64,000 bases of DNA from Arcuatula senhousia (GCA_963971305.1 OZ020308.1:38531275-38595274), one strand, 5' to 3'; shown: positions 34,578 to 45,091, counted from the stretch's first letter. A program made the numbers and translations. Notes: generated by a model not told the origin, from the sequence alone.

Positions 34578-34765
34578 GGTAATAACACAACTACTGAACT
34601 TGGAGAATCAATCTCAAATGTCCATAAGACGAGACAAAACAAGGAAGACATACCGGAAAAATTGAAGACCGCAATGGACCTGACTTGGTACAGGCATTTC
34701 AAAAGAAATGGTGGGTTAAACCAGGTTTTAAGGCGCGTCAAACCTCCCTCCAAATAGTTCTTCAC
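34578..34765 (+). repeat. Dispersed repeat B, copy 2
   Basis: It contains GAACTTGGAGAATCAATCTC, ATGTCCATAAGACGAGACAA, GGTACAGGCATTTCAAAAGA and AATGGTGGGTTAAACCAGG. The minus-strand open frame of about 140 codons over this block reflects repeat sequence and has no family resemblance. Confidence 0.75.
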
Positions 34766-34978
34766 AGAATCCTTACAAATGGTGTCAAAAGTAGTCCATG
34801 AAATTGTGTTACTGACGGGGGTTGAACCACTTACTTTACAAATTAGATAAGGCTTATATTTTTGTTCATGTGAAATGGACACGGTTCCATAATTGCCCTC
34901 GAATAAAGACACGTAGTTACTTATATCTAAACAACACAAGAAACGCACCACTTTCATAAGTTTCCTTTGACTTAAAAC

Positions 34979-35445
34979 GAATTTGGTTTGATTTATCATT
35001 TAGAAGAAAACAACTAATACAATTGTAACGGAAAATATCTCTTAAAGTAGTCGTCGGAATGATCTGAGATTTCGGCACAGCATGTCTGGGGTCCTTACCA
35101 CCATCCTCTGCAAATTTTAAAAAAATTCTAATTTTTCATTCTAAAATTTAAAAACAAATGTCCAAAAATGAAAAAAAACAATCATCAATTCTTAGAAAAC
35201 TTGATGCTAATCCAGAAGTGTAACCAGAAAATGGGGGACAAAGCTTTAATCTCACAAAAACTGTCCAAACTTTTCAGAAACATGCATTTTTGAATTGATC
35301 AATAATCTAAGACTTTGTTTTTTTCAACTTCTTTATCAAAAATTCATGCCGTAAGCGCACTGGTGCCAATATCAGAAATAATGGTTTGGTTTTTTATTGA
35401 ATTTGGTTTGATTTATCATTTAGAAGAAAAAAATTAATACAATTT
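34979..35445 (+). repeat. 46-bp direct repeat about 420 bp apart
   Basis: GAATTTGGTTTGATTTATCA followed by TTTAGAAGAAAA and TAATACAATT occurs at 34979 and again at 35399. The copies are almost identical. The 370 bases between show nothing I can name. Confidence 0.75.
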
Positions 35446-35515
35446 TCAAAATTTAAAAAGAATCCTGGAAGGAAAGACGTGGTGCGTTATTTGTGTTGCT
35501 GAGTATATATATAAC

Positions 35516-36482
35516 GTTGACACCGGAAAATCCAGCATGGGGTTGAGCTGTTCCCATGCTGGATTTTCCGGTGTCAACGGCTTTAAAAAGATGATTTTCA
35601 TCACTGTTGGCACACGGACACCCCTTTCTAACTTTGCAGCTCACCATATCCATTCTATATTATATCAATTACTTTACGGAGCTGTGCGCAACACCATTTA
35701 TCATATATATACTTATATTACTATACCAGTTGCGACCAATTCTCTATCTTTCTCTCTCTACCCACCTAATGTTCATCGTGTACTGCGTTACAACCTTAGA
35801 TTGTCTACGAGGAGGCTTAACTAGGCAACCGAAAGCTAGATTTTTTATCTAGCCTAGGTGGTCTAGTGGTCTAGGGCGCTGGACACAGTGCATGCAGGCG
35901 AAGTTGCCATAGATGACAGAGTATGGGTTCGATTCCAGCTCAACCCCATGCTGGATTTTCCGGTGTCAACGGCTTTAAAAAGATGATTTTCATCACTGTT
36001 GGCACACGGACACCCCTTTCTAACTTTGCAGCTCACCATATTCATTCTATATTATATCAATTACTTTACGGAGCTGTGCGCAACACCATTTATCATATAT
36101 ATACTTATATTACTATACCAGTTGCGACCAATTCTCTATCTTTCTCTCTCTACCCACCTAATGTTCATCGTGTACTGCGTTACAACCTTAGATTGTCTAC
36201 GAGGAGGCTTAACTAGGCAACCAAAAGCTAGATTTTTTATCTAGCCTAGGTGGTCTAGTGGTCTAGGGCGCTGGACACAGTGCAGGCGAAGTTGCCATAG
36301 ATGACAGAGTATGGGTTCGATTCCAGCTCAACCCCATGCTGGATTTTCCGGTGTCAACGGCTTTAAAAAGATGATTTTCATCACTGTTGGCACACGGACA
36401 CCCCTTTCTAACTTTGCAGCTCACCATATCCATTCTATATCAATTACTTTACGGAGCTGTGCGCAACACCATTTATCATATA
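35516..36482 (+). repeat. Tandem SINE-like array, 2.4 units of ~390 bp with inverted start
   Basis: Units begin CCCATGCTGGATTTTCCGGT at 35553, 35945 and 36333 (392 and 388 bases; the third is cut near 36482). Units are nearly identical, apart from a 4-base CATG indel and a few substitutions. Each full unit ends in a tRNA-like head with A box TGGTCTAGTGG and B box GGTTCGATTCC (35926 and 36314). The bases 35516-35549 are an inverted copy of the unit junction, giving a 26-bp-arm palindrome with an 11-base loop. Open frames here repeat once per unit and are not genes. Confidence 0.88.
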
Positions 36483-37454
36483 TATATATAACGGACTGTT
36501 GTGTGTTTATATACACGTCATTTCTATTATGTAAACTGTGTTAAAAATAACAGAAACTTTTCAGTTAAGAATTTAATGTTTTCACCTGAACAAGATTTAA
36601 CTTTGGAGTTTATTTCCCGTATAACATTAGTCGCTTCAGTGTTTGTAAAACAAGTTACAAAAAATGTATATAATTTAAATTAAATAAAGAGTCTTATGAT
36701 GAATCAAGATGGGATTCCGAGGGTTGAAATCCCCTTTTTATTCCGAAATTTAATTTTCATGCAAATTTAGTCCGGGTTATCCTTTCCTCCTGGACCCCTC
36801 CTTTTTTTTCGAAATTCCGGATCTGCACCTTGAGTCTATATTTCAGATTTTTCCTTCATGGGCTTTAATTACGGGGTATAACCGGCTATAGTTTACCGTT
36901 GAAAAACTGAAACGGTTAAAAAATTTAATAATTTTTGTCTTTGTCAGACAAAGACTACGATTAGACCACCGTCTACCTTTTTCTTCATTGTAAAAGTCAT
37001 GCACAGGTTTTGTTTGCATGGGTCGTCCATAGTTTGCCAGAGATAGCTGTGCATAGCCAGTAATAGTCCGTGTTCTAAGGTTTTCGAACGAAAGTGACTT
37101 ACTGACAATATATATCGAATTGATTTTTTTAAAAAGGAATTCAAAGTTATTGCGGTAGATACTCATGCACCCCTTGTAAGCCAGCAAAGAGGAGTTCATG
37201 AAAAATGAACTAGATTTACCGTCAAGCTGGTTTTGGGAAAACAATTTAAATGTTTAGCCCGGTCAAGAAAAAAGTAAGCATTTGAATGGATTTTATTATT
37301 AAAATAATGGCACAGAAACAAAAGTATTTACCCAAACCATATTTACGTGAACTCCTCCTATGATTGATGCTTTCAACACTAATTTTGTCGTTTATGACGT
37401 TGTGTTTTAATACATGAAAATTGTATAAAAGTGAAATGTTTTTATGTCCCATAA

Positions 37455-37575
37455 ATACGAAAGGAAGAGCATATAGTGTTCGGGTCCGTTCGTTCGTCCG
37501 TTTATCCGTCCGTCCGTCTAAAACATGGCGAGATGGGGCATTATGTCATTCGGACATATTCTTGTTTCTGAAGTA
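37455..37575 (+). repeat. Dispersed repeat with TCCG core, second copy
   Basis: GCATATAGTGTTCGGGTCCG, a short (TCCG) run and GGGGCATTATGTCATTCGGA then CATATTCTTGTT match the copy at 14985. Confidence 0.65.
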
Positions 37576-37905
37576 TATGTATCTGTAGATAGTCACCGAA
37601 CTTTCTCAATCCGAGTCTTTGTGTCACTGTCGGACCCCAAGATTGAAATTTTAGATGCAGGAACTCACCATTTCTAAGACCTAAAATCTAAGTCATGGCC
37701 ATGGTGGGGTTGCAACTATCCTATTTTGTTATCCGAGTTAGATATTTTAGATCTGCCTAGCATTCTTGATCCTTAACCTATTTGCCTTTTGGCTTGGTCA
37801 TTGTCATTGTTTTGTACTGTATGCCATGACTGTACAAATATTTAGTTGCATTAGTTGCATTGATAAACAAAATAAACAAAATTACCTTAAAGGGGACATT
37901 TGCTT

Positions 37906-38059
37906 AGGCATCGGCCATTTGATTTTCTGGGGGGGGGTGCTAGGATTTTCACCGGAGCCGGGAACTTTTTTTCGACCGCTTCGCAGGCCAGCTTATTTTT
38001 TCCCCATACACTCGATGTTAGAAAATTTTGTTCTGCAGAAAATCAAATGATCGGTGCCT
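37906..38059. mobile_element. G-tract foldback MITE
   Basis: The left end is AGGCATCGGCCATTTGATTT then TCTG, and the right end is CAGAAAATCAAATGATCGGT then GCCT. These are about 24-bp inverted repeats with two mismatches. A run of nine G follows the left repeat. The target duplication is unclear. It lies about 750 bases upstream of the DUF3987 start codon. Confidence 0.78.
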
Positions 38060-38589
38060 TATGCTATGTACACTACAAATGGCCTAAATGTTGATGTCCG
38101 TTTGCCCGCCCTTTAAGTGCTCTAGAAAAAATTTCAATGTAATGTGTCTGTTTTTGATTTTTTTTTCATTTTATTTCAATCTGCATAATAATGAATATAT
38201 ACTCCAATTAAACATTAAGATAAAGGTACCTTCAAAAAGTAACTTTTTATTACTACAAGAATACAATTTGATATATTCCTTTTTTTTGTCTATTTTATTT
38301 TATTTTTTGAAAGACAAACTTAAAAGACAAGTTATAACAAATTAATGAACCGTGGGGTGACATAAAATGTCTAGCACAGGAAAGCGTGCAAAATTGATAT
38401 AGCATTAAATAGTGTATATTTTACCTATATAGCTATATATGTATATTTTTGTTATGTTGGTACAAGTAATTCTTGTTTGGTTCAATAGACACGTAGGTTT
38501 AAATTTAGCGAATAGATTAGAAGTTGTGTAGCGCGAAGGTCTACGTATCGTCTGCATGTAATTTAAGTGGGTCAGCTACACTATTTGGA

Positions 38590-38598
38590 TATATAAAG
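38590..38598 (+). promoter_or_regulatory. TATA-like element upstream of DUF3987 gene
   Basis: TATATAAAG lies about 210 bases before the proposed ATG. The region between has no long open frame and could be a 5' UTR. In AT-rich DNA such a motif can arise by chance. Confidence 0.3.
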
Positions 38599-38805
38599 CT
38601 ATTTTATCGCTGATTTATCCGTGCGATAAGAGTATACAAGTCTACTTAGTAAAGTTCACTATAGTTCGTCAACGCCATTTTTGATTGTTTAGCGACTTGC
38701 AATAATTATAATTGGAGATTGAACAATGGAAAGTTTGTGACATTAGTATTATTTTTTTGTTAATGATATGTGTTTTGCGTAAAAAGTTGTTTAAGTGTCA
38801 AAAAC

Positions 38806-39635
38806 ATGTCGCTACAAGAAATTCAAGAAATGGCTAATTTAAAAAGATTCAAGGAATCCCAAGATGTGAAAATTGAATGGAAAAATATTTTCGATTCTGA
38901 AAGTTACAAACTGATTATGTCGCAGTGCGATGAACTTTCTTGTGCCGAAGAACTTGTTGCATTCCCAATTCTAACATCCGTTGCGCATTTTATGGGTACC
39001 ATGGCAACTGTAAAGATTGATGCTGATTGGACTGAGCCGGTATCCTTGATGTGTCTGCTGGTAGCAAGACGAGGCGAACGTAAAACATGCGCAGTGCACA
39101 AAACAAAACAGATATGCTTATCATTGGAAAATGAGATTGGTTCCATTGAAGATCTTAATAAAGACAAAGTTTCGTCCATTGAAATGAGACCTGTTGTCCT
39201 CATAGACGAAAACAATATCAGGACGGACCTGGATTCCACCTTGAGCAGTGAAAAAAGCAGTCCATTGGTTATCATTGATGATTTCAAAGACACGATAGAT
39301 TCGCTGGAAAATTCGAAAGAAGACATTTTTACAAACTCTAGACTGAAAGAAATATACGGTTGTGGAATAGAAAACCCATTACGAAGACATTTGAACTTTA
39401 TTGGAACTGTCCAGGCCTTGGATGTTCACTCCGTCTTCGAAAACCGGAATCGGATTGCCATGTTCGACAGGTCTCTGATCGTCTGCTGCAAGAACTTTTC
39501 ATCTGAAGTTTCCAAAGAGGTCCAAAGTGATTCCGGCACCATGCAGGCTATCTTGTCTTCCATATGGAACTTCCACAGCGACAAGAAGGAACAGGCGTAC
39601 ACTTTTAATGCTGGGGGACAGAAAGAATTTACTAG
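38806..39635 (+). CDS. DUF3987 protein exon 1
   Basis: It codes residues 1-276 plus two bases. It carries the whole P-loop core: Walker A-like ARRGERKT at residues 87-94 and Walker B-like IIDD at 156-159. The frame runs on past the donor to 39737 but becomes glycine/tryptophan-rich over a G run, which marks intron sequence. Codon use and GC are clearly higher than in the flanks. Confidence 0.8.
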
Positions 39636-42600
39636 GTATAAAAACAAATTTATGAAAATTGCTTTCTACGGATCTGCGATAGAAGGCATGCTTTGGTTTT
39701 GTTGGTGGAAAAGGGGGGGGGGCATTTTAAGATAGCTGCTATTTTGGGGATTTATTGGAGGGTGGGTTGGTTTAAGGATGCAGGGTTATATTTTTTCTTT
39801 CTTTGGGTAGGTGGAATAGTTTCCAAATCTGTACATTGAAAGGTATGCGGTTTTTTTTGTTGGTGAAAAGGGGTTTATTTGGAAATAGCAGCTGTATTTT
39901 TAGGTTGTTTTAGTATTTGTCTTTCCTTTAACTAAAGGGGGGTGATTTAAAATGTTTTATTTATTTTCTTTTCAACATTTTTGTTTCCAAATTGAATAAA
40001 AAACTTAAGGTGTGATTTTTTTCTTAAAATTTCACATAAGTTAAATAACATAATGTAACTACAACTGAATAGACCCCAAAAATCCAATTATTCATCTATT
40101 GACATCTTTTGTATTAAAAACAAGAAACGCAATTATCCATCTATACATAAATTACATATATCTTTAAAACGTAGGTGTATAAATAGTGAATTATAATATT
40201 GATCCGCTACGTGAGATTTGTATGATTTAGGCCCGTTGTAATCCGCTAGTCCAAGATAAAGAGCTTTATCTTTTCATGTCATACACTAAAGTGTACTAAG
40301 TATAAATAGGCCTTTAAAGTTTAGCAGAACTAAACTTGTCCGAATTTTAAGGCGATTTCTATAAAATAATGAAAATTTTAAGACATTGTTATAGATTAGA
40401 TTGCGTATTTTGAAAAGGGGGGGGGGGTAGAATTTGGAAAAGGGGGTCCTTTTCAAAATTTTGTTTGTTTTGTAAGTATTTTTGGTCATTTTCTTTCAAT
40501 AAAATATCAACAATAAAAAAATCATCTAAAAAGGGGGAGTTATCTGCTAAGCGGGCTTTAAGACTTTTTAGTTATTCTAAATCTGATACCAAATCAAATG
40601 TAAGATAATGTTCGCTTATGCCTAAATGGGAAAAAAAATAGAAGTGAACATATACTTGCTACAAATGTAATGATATGATGGTACTTAAACACAAATGAAG
40701 TCAGGAAAACATCTGTGTGAATCGGAAAGGGGTGCTACAAGTCAATTGAAATATTGTTGTACGGTCGTATTAAGTACATCGCTCATATTCCAATTAAAGT
40801 TAAGTTGGACGTGACCGTTCCCTCGTAGATGTTTTTTTTCGAAACTTTTGGTATGTTGTATATGCATATGTCTTTTCTTGACATGCAACTTCGTGTTTTT
40901 ATTAAGTTTCTTTTTATTGAATCTTTTCGGATGTTTTTTGGTGTCTATTGCCATTACCCGCGGTCTGTCCGTCGTCCGTACACAATAGAAGAAAGTGGTA
41001 AATTGTAATTGTTACAAATTGCCCAAGAATGGCTACAGTCATCAAAATTCTGATAATAATCAAAAGTGTTAAGCTCCTCTAGATCTACCTGCCCAGAATA
41101 TTTGAATAAGATTTAACCATGCGTAGGGAGAGGATGTACTTGTGTCCAATTGTCATTTGGAATAAAATATGTTCAAACTAAAATTAGTTATTGCCCTGTT
41201 TCATAATTTTCCCCAATTTGCACTTATTAAGTTCAGTATCTTGAAAACTATAAAACTATAAACCATTTCATTTTTATGGGGGGGGGGGGGCTATGGATAT
41301 TTCTTCGTCCTGCCTTTTTATTTTCGGGAAAAGTCGAGCCTGGATATTTTTTTTCGCGCTTCTCGCAATTTTATTTTAATTTTTAAAGCAACTATAAATT
41401 TTTTAGCCAGAAATGCCATCCTGCCTTTTTTAACTCAAAGCACTGTCCTGCCTTTTTAATTCTGGATTTTTGCCATCCTGCCTTTTTATTTCAAATTTCA
41501 CCATACCCCCATCAAGAATCAAATGGTCGCTCCCTAAGCATATGAAGATCTAATATGGAGTAGGCATTGCCTAAATGCGAGCATAGCTAAAAGGGACTAC
41601 GTTTTTTGTTCTAAATGTCGACATTCAGGGATATCGCTATCATTTAATTTCCAATATTTCCATTTGCTTATTTTGGGGCGAGATGGTATGGGGCGATTAA
41701 GCTTCGAGACACGTTAGTTTCGTACGTGCATATAACCAAGACGAAACGAGCAGCTTATGTGTATTTATTATTTTAAGAATATTATTTTCTTGTAAAAAAA
41801 CGCAATTTATTATTTTTTAGGCATTATTTCTTTTCTTATAAATTATTTTAACATTCACTCCGGACCTGTAAAAATAATAACCCTTTCCGGACCATAAAAA
41901 ATCTAAATCAGCATTAGCAAATTTCTCGCGGAAACAAATACCGTAGAGCTCTCCGCTCAAGCGGGCACTTCGTGCCCGCTTGCGAGCTATGCTCGCTATA
42001 AATATTGCTACACGTAGCAAATGTCCCCCGCCGCCGCATTAAAGTTGATAATTAACGGAAAATTTGAAAATTAAAATGGCACTGCGATATGATGACATAC
42101 ATATCATGACAAACAGTCCTACAAAATTTGATCAAAATCTGCATTCACTCAGAGGAGTTGTGCTCACTAAGAGTTCCTATAACGTAAAATGAACAAAGTC
42201 GATAAAGTCCCATAGCTCATATAAAATTTGTTGAATCGAAATGGCGGTACCATACGATCAACTACATATCATGGCAAACAATTCTACAAAATTTCATCAA
42301 AATCCGGTAAGCGGTCTCAGAGGAATTACGCTCACAAAAGTGACAGACGGACAGACGAAGACCATTACTACGTAGTAGGAGCTGTTGTCCTTCTTCTAGA
42401 TTTTTTTCCGAATTTCCCGCTTATTAAGCTCAATGTCTTGAAAACTTGAGAAATTTTAATTATATTCCCGCTTCGAAGAAAGGGAGGGTATACTGTTTTA
42501 CCCTTGTCCGTTCGTCCGTCCGTCCGTCCGTCCGTCCGTTCGTCCGTCCGTCCGTCCGTCCGTAACATAATTTCCGTCACAGTTTTCTCAGCAACTACAT

Positions 42601-44944
42601 GACGCAGAGTTCTGATATTTTGCATATAGCTTTCTCCTATAGTACCATATGGTGTATACCAATTTCATGCTCCCAGGTCAACTACTTCCTGTTTACATAT
42701 TACTTGTTTTTTTTTTACACATAGTGTACATACATTCAAACTTTTCTTCACAGTTTTCTCAGCAACTACTAAAGATAGAGGTCTGATATTTTGCATATAG
42801 CTTTTTCCTATAGTACCATATGGTATTTACCAATTTCATGCTCCTAGGTCAACTACTTCCTATTTACCAAATACTCAGGTTTTTACACATAGTGTACATA
42901 CATTCAAACTTTTCGTCACAGTTTTCTCAGCAACTACTTGAGATAAAGGTCCGATATTTTGCATAAAGCTTTCTCCTATAGTACCATATGGTGTATACTG
43001 ATTTCATGCTCCTAGGTCAACTACTTCCTGTTTACCGAATACTTAGGTTTTTCACATAGTGTACATACTACGTACATACATTACATTCAAAATTTTGCAC
43101 ATAGTGAACTGATGAATGCAAAATTTTCGTTAAAGTTTACTCAGCAACTACAATAGATAGAGGTCAGATATTTTGCATATAGCTTTATCCTATAGTACCA
43201 TATGGTGTATAGCGATTTTATGTTCTTAGGTCAACTATTTCCTGTTTACCGAGTATTTAAACTGGTATGTATGGCATAGTTTGGGGAGCGGGGGGGGTAT
43301 CACTAATGAGCATTAGCTCACAGATTTACTTGTTGCACATTGTTAAGCACTTTAAGATACAAAATATGTTTCAAGGTCAAAATTGAGACAATTCCTTTTA
43401 TGAGTTATTACCCTTAGAACATCAATACTCCTTAGAGCATCAATACTGGTCATTTTCTCAGCCTTTCTATCTGAAACATTTCATTCATTCTATGGGTCAA
43501 AACACACAAAAAAACCACTATTTTCCACCTTTAAAGGACTATAGCCCCTACAAGGGGTCATCTAACAATTTTGACCCTGCATACACTTTTGTAGATCTCA
43601 ATGAGCTCATTGTTTATGATCGTGTATAAGAATAAGATTTTATAAATTGTCCAAAAACAAATTTTCTTTTACAGATGTCTTGAAATATTCCAGAGAATGA
43701 AGAGAATGTACGTTGACAACAAAATGGTATTTGGTTCTATAAACCAAGCAGGCGGGCATCTAGCAAGGCTTTCCGCCATTTTGACTGCACTGAAAAATGG
43801 CGTTGCTCTTAGCAATAACAATTCGCATATTCCTTCCCGTAGCATTGACCTTGATACGGTCAAACGAGCTTATCAAATTGTTCGATTTGTCTTGCAACAG
43901 AAACTTTGCCTCTTTGCCTCGAAGGCAGACGACGAATGGCCGGAAATGACAGAAGAAAATGATGGCGGATCATGGCCGAACGAATATGACAACCAATCGG
44001 ATAAGAGTGCAAAGGTCACGACAAGCGGTCATGGCTTTATGGATGGATATGATGATGACATCATAGAAATAGCGCCATCTACCGGGAGAGTTGAGAGAAT
44101 TGTGGCTGGCAAAAGTGACATTGACGTGAAAAATTATGAAAATAATTATGTCCACGTTGACGGGCTGAACCGCTCTATCCCAGAAAATGAAATGGTTGTC
44201 TTGAAAAATCACTACCAAACACTTTCGCCTCATGAAATGGGTTACCAGAATGTCCGACCGGAAATGGACAATCGTCTGATGGACTATTTTGTACCAATCA
44301 CCTCTCAGCTTCCCGAGCAGCGAGAGGTGAAACCACCACCGATGAGTGTAGGGCCTAGTATGCAGAATGGTCGCTTGAAATCAAATTCACCACACTCAAA
44401 CACTCCGTCCCCTTCCGTAAGTAATGGAAACAACTTTGAGAAGCCAAAAACAAAAAGAGCTTATCGGCCTTCCCAGAAGAGTCTTCCACAGCCTTTTGAC
44501 GGTTGTTACTATGACGCTGACGATGAGATATTCTTCCAACAATGCGCGAATAAAATCAAGAAGTTGCTTCTTACGCATGGCGCAATTGTCACTGCGTCGT
44601 ACGCCTGTCAGTATCGGCTGTTTCCCCCAGTACCTATGGATCTTCGTCAGAAATCGCCACGCACGTCACATCCTTCTTGGGCTGCGTCTAGATTTTTCGA
44701 AAGATTAGAAGGTTTGGAACTCGGAACAATGCACGTTTTAAGAGGTCACTCCGTACGATTTTTGAAAGAATCCTTCTCGAAGATGTCTGACAAGGCGAAA
44801 GAAATTTTACGACGTCTTCGAATTCAACGTGAAGAATACGAAGATACATTCCCGGAAACAACGGTTTTTGACGAGTTAAAACTCTTGCAAATGAAGCGCG
44901 ACCAAGAGGAGAACCAGGACCAAATTGTCTTCAACAATCAGTAA
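38806..44944 (+). CDS. DUF3987 (YfjI-like) P-loop domain protein, 699 aa, two exons
   Basis: The exons are 38806-39635 (phase 2 end) and 43675-44944, donor AG|GTATAA and acceptor TTTTACAG; the joined frame is open to TAA. The start ATG is the first in frame after a stop. Residues about 50-330 follow the DUF3987 order: a hydrophobic helix FPILTSVAHFMG, the strand VSLMCLLVARRGERKT in the Walker A position, an acidic LVIIDDFKDT in the Walker B position, FIGTVQALDVHSVFE for the family's ..GTxQP..l.., RIAMFDRSLIV for its RFL motif, and HLARLSAILTAL for its C-terminal RLA helix. Residues about 350-500 are acidic and Ser/Pro-rich, probably disordered. The last 150 residues are folded-looking and basic. 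Bacterial relatives sit in phage-like primase/helicase regions. The function here is unknown; DNA or nucleotide binding is inference. Confidence 0.78.
41261..41527. mobile_element. G-tract foldback element with CCTGCCTTTTT repeats
   Basis: The left end is AACCATTTCATTTTTATGGG with a long G run. The right end is ACCCCCATCAAGAATCAAAT then GGT. The ends are inverted relative to each other. Four TCCTGCCTTTTT motifs lie inside. The ends resemble those of the element at 37906. Confidence 0.6.
41958..41982. repeat. GC-rich perfect hairpin followed by two more
   Basis: CAAGCGGGCAC, a TTC loop and GTGCCCGCTTG pair over 11 bases. Directly after come GCGAGCTATGCTCGC and GCTACACGTAGC, two more short hairpins. 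GC is far above the surroundings. It belongs to a repeat block that continues to about 42330. Confidence 0.8.
42060..42335 (+). repeat. Two diverged tandem units of ~164 bp
   Basis: AAATGGC(A/G)..., ACATACATATCATGACAAAC, CTACAAAATTT.ATCAAAAT and CTCAGAGGA.TT..GCTCAC occur in the same order from 42075 and from 42239. Confidence 0.7.
42506..42563 (+). repeat. (TCCG)n microsatellite
   Basis: About fourteen near-perfect TCCG units with two TTCG interruptions. It opens the tandem array that follows, a common arrangement in bivalve repeats. Confidence 0.9.
42580..43265 (+). repeat. Tandem array, four units of ~170-210 bp
   Basis: CAGTTTTCTCAGCAACTA occurs at about 42580, 42751 and 42919, with a variant near 43133. 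Each is followed by GATATTTTGCATATAGCTTT, CCTATAGTACCATATGGTG, TAGGTCAACTACTTCCTGTT and TACACATAGTGTACATACAT. The fourth interval is longer. Confidence 0.88.
43330..43620 (+). repeat. Copy of the AGTTATTGCCCTT repeat superfamily
   Basis: GTCAAAATTGAGACAATTCC, GAGTTATTACCCTTAG, a GGACTATAGCCCCTACAAGG stretch and GATCTCAATGAGCTCATTG are related to the units in the 62.4-64 kb array and to 51.7 and 56.9 kb. Confidence 0.5.
43675..44944 (+). CDS. DUF3987 protein exon 2
   Basis: It starts with A, completing an Arg codon, then CLEIFQRMKRMYVDNKM and on to the stop. Residues about 304-316 (HLARLSAILTAL) close the DUF3987 domain. The C-terminal part has helices KIKKLLLTHG, VTASYACQYRL and SWAASRFFERLEGLEL, then a GTMHVLRGHSVRFLK strand pair, and a charged end. 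Antisense frames over this exon are shadows. Confidence 0.82.
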
Positions 44945-45023
44945 TGGGCGTGGTTACTTAGAAGTCGCTGTTTTGATGACATTCCAGAAACAATCATTCC
45001 ACAAGACTGTGATTTTTGTACTT

Positions 45024-45091
45024 AATAAATTAATGGACAAATGCAATAATTTCCATATTTAGATAAATCTATGCAATTTTGTTACAATAAA
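45024..45091 (+). terminator. Polyadenylation signals after the DUF3987 gene
   Basis: AATAAA is at 45024-45029 and again at 45086-45091, 80 and 142 bases after the stop. Both are at a plausible distance for a short 3' UTR. Confidence 0.6.

Larger units (their letters stand above)
39636..43674 (+). other. Intron of the DUF3987 gene, filled with repeats
   Basis: This is 4039 bases with no frame that would fit between the two exons. It holds G-tract sequences (39713-39722, 40419-40428, 41279-41290), a G-tract foldback element, hairpins, two tandem arrays and a TCCG microsatellite, listed separately. Confidence 0.7.

Noticed and set aside
34574..34999. Minus-strand open frame of 141 codons
   Set aside because: Much of it is repeat B read backwards, and no family motif was seen.
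35853..36328. Two functional tRNA genes
   Set aside because: A and B boxes are present but I cannot draw an acceptor stem or a normal anticodon arm, and they sit inside a larger repeated unit.
35537..36544. Repeated open frames of 77-97 codons
   Set aside because: They recur once per tandem unit and overlap tRNA-like heads. They are by-products of the SINE array.
36843..37244. Minus-strand open frame of 133 codons
   Set aside because: There is a competing overlapping frame of similar quality, no recognisable motif and AT-driven composition. A repeat is more likely, though not excluded.
38770..38805. Extending the DUF3987 protein start upstream to 38770
   Set aside because: It would begin at GTG. 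The first in-frame ATG after the stop codons is 38806, with an acceptable AACATGT context.
39636..39737. Read-through of DUF3987 exon 1 as an intronless gene ending at 39737
   Set aside because: The sequence turns into G-run-derived Gly/Trp residues, while the GT donor and the phase-matched exon at 43675 restore the domain's C-terminal helix.
43970..44708. Alternative frames and antisense frames over DUF3987 exon 2
   Set aside because: They are shadows of the 415-codon frame, which continues the domain in phase.
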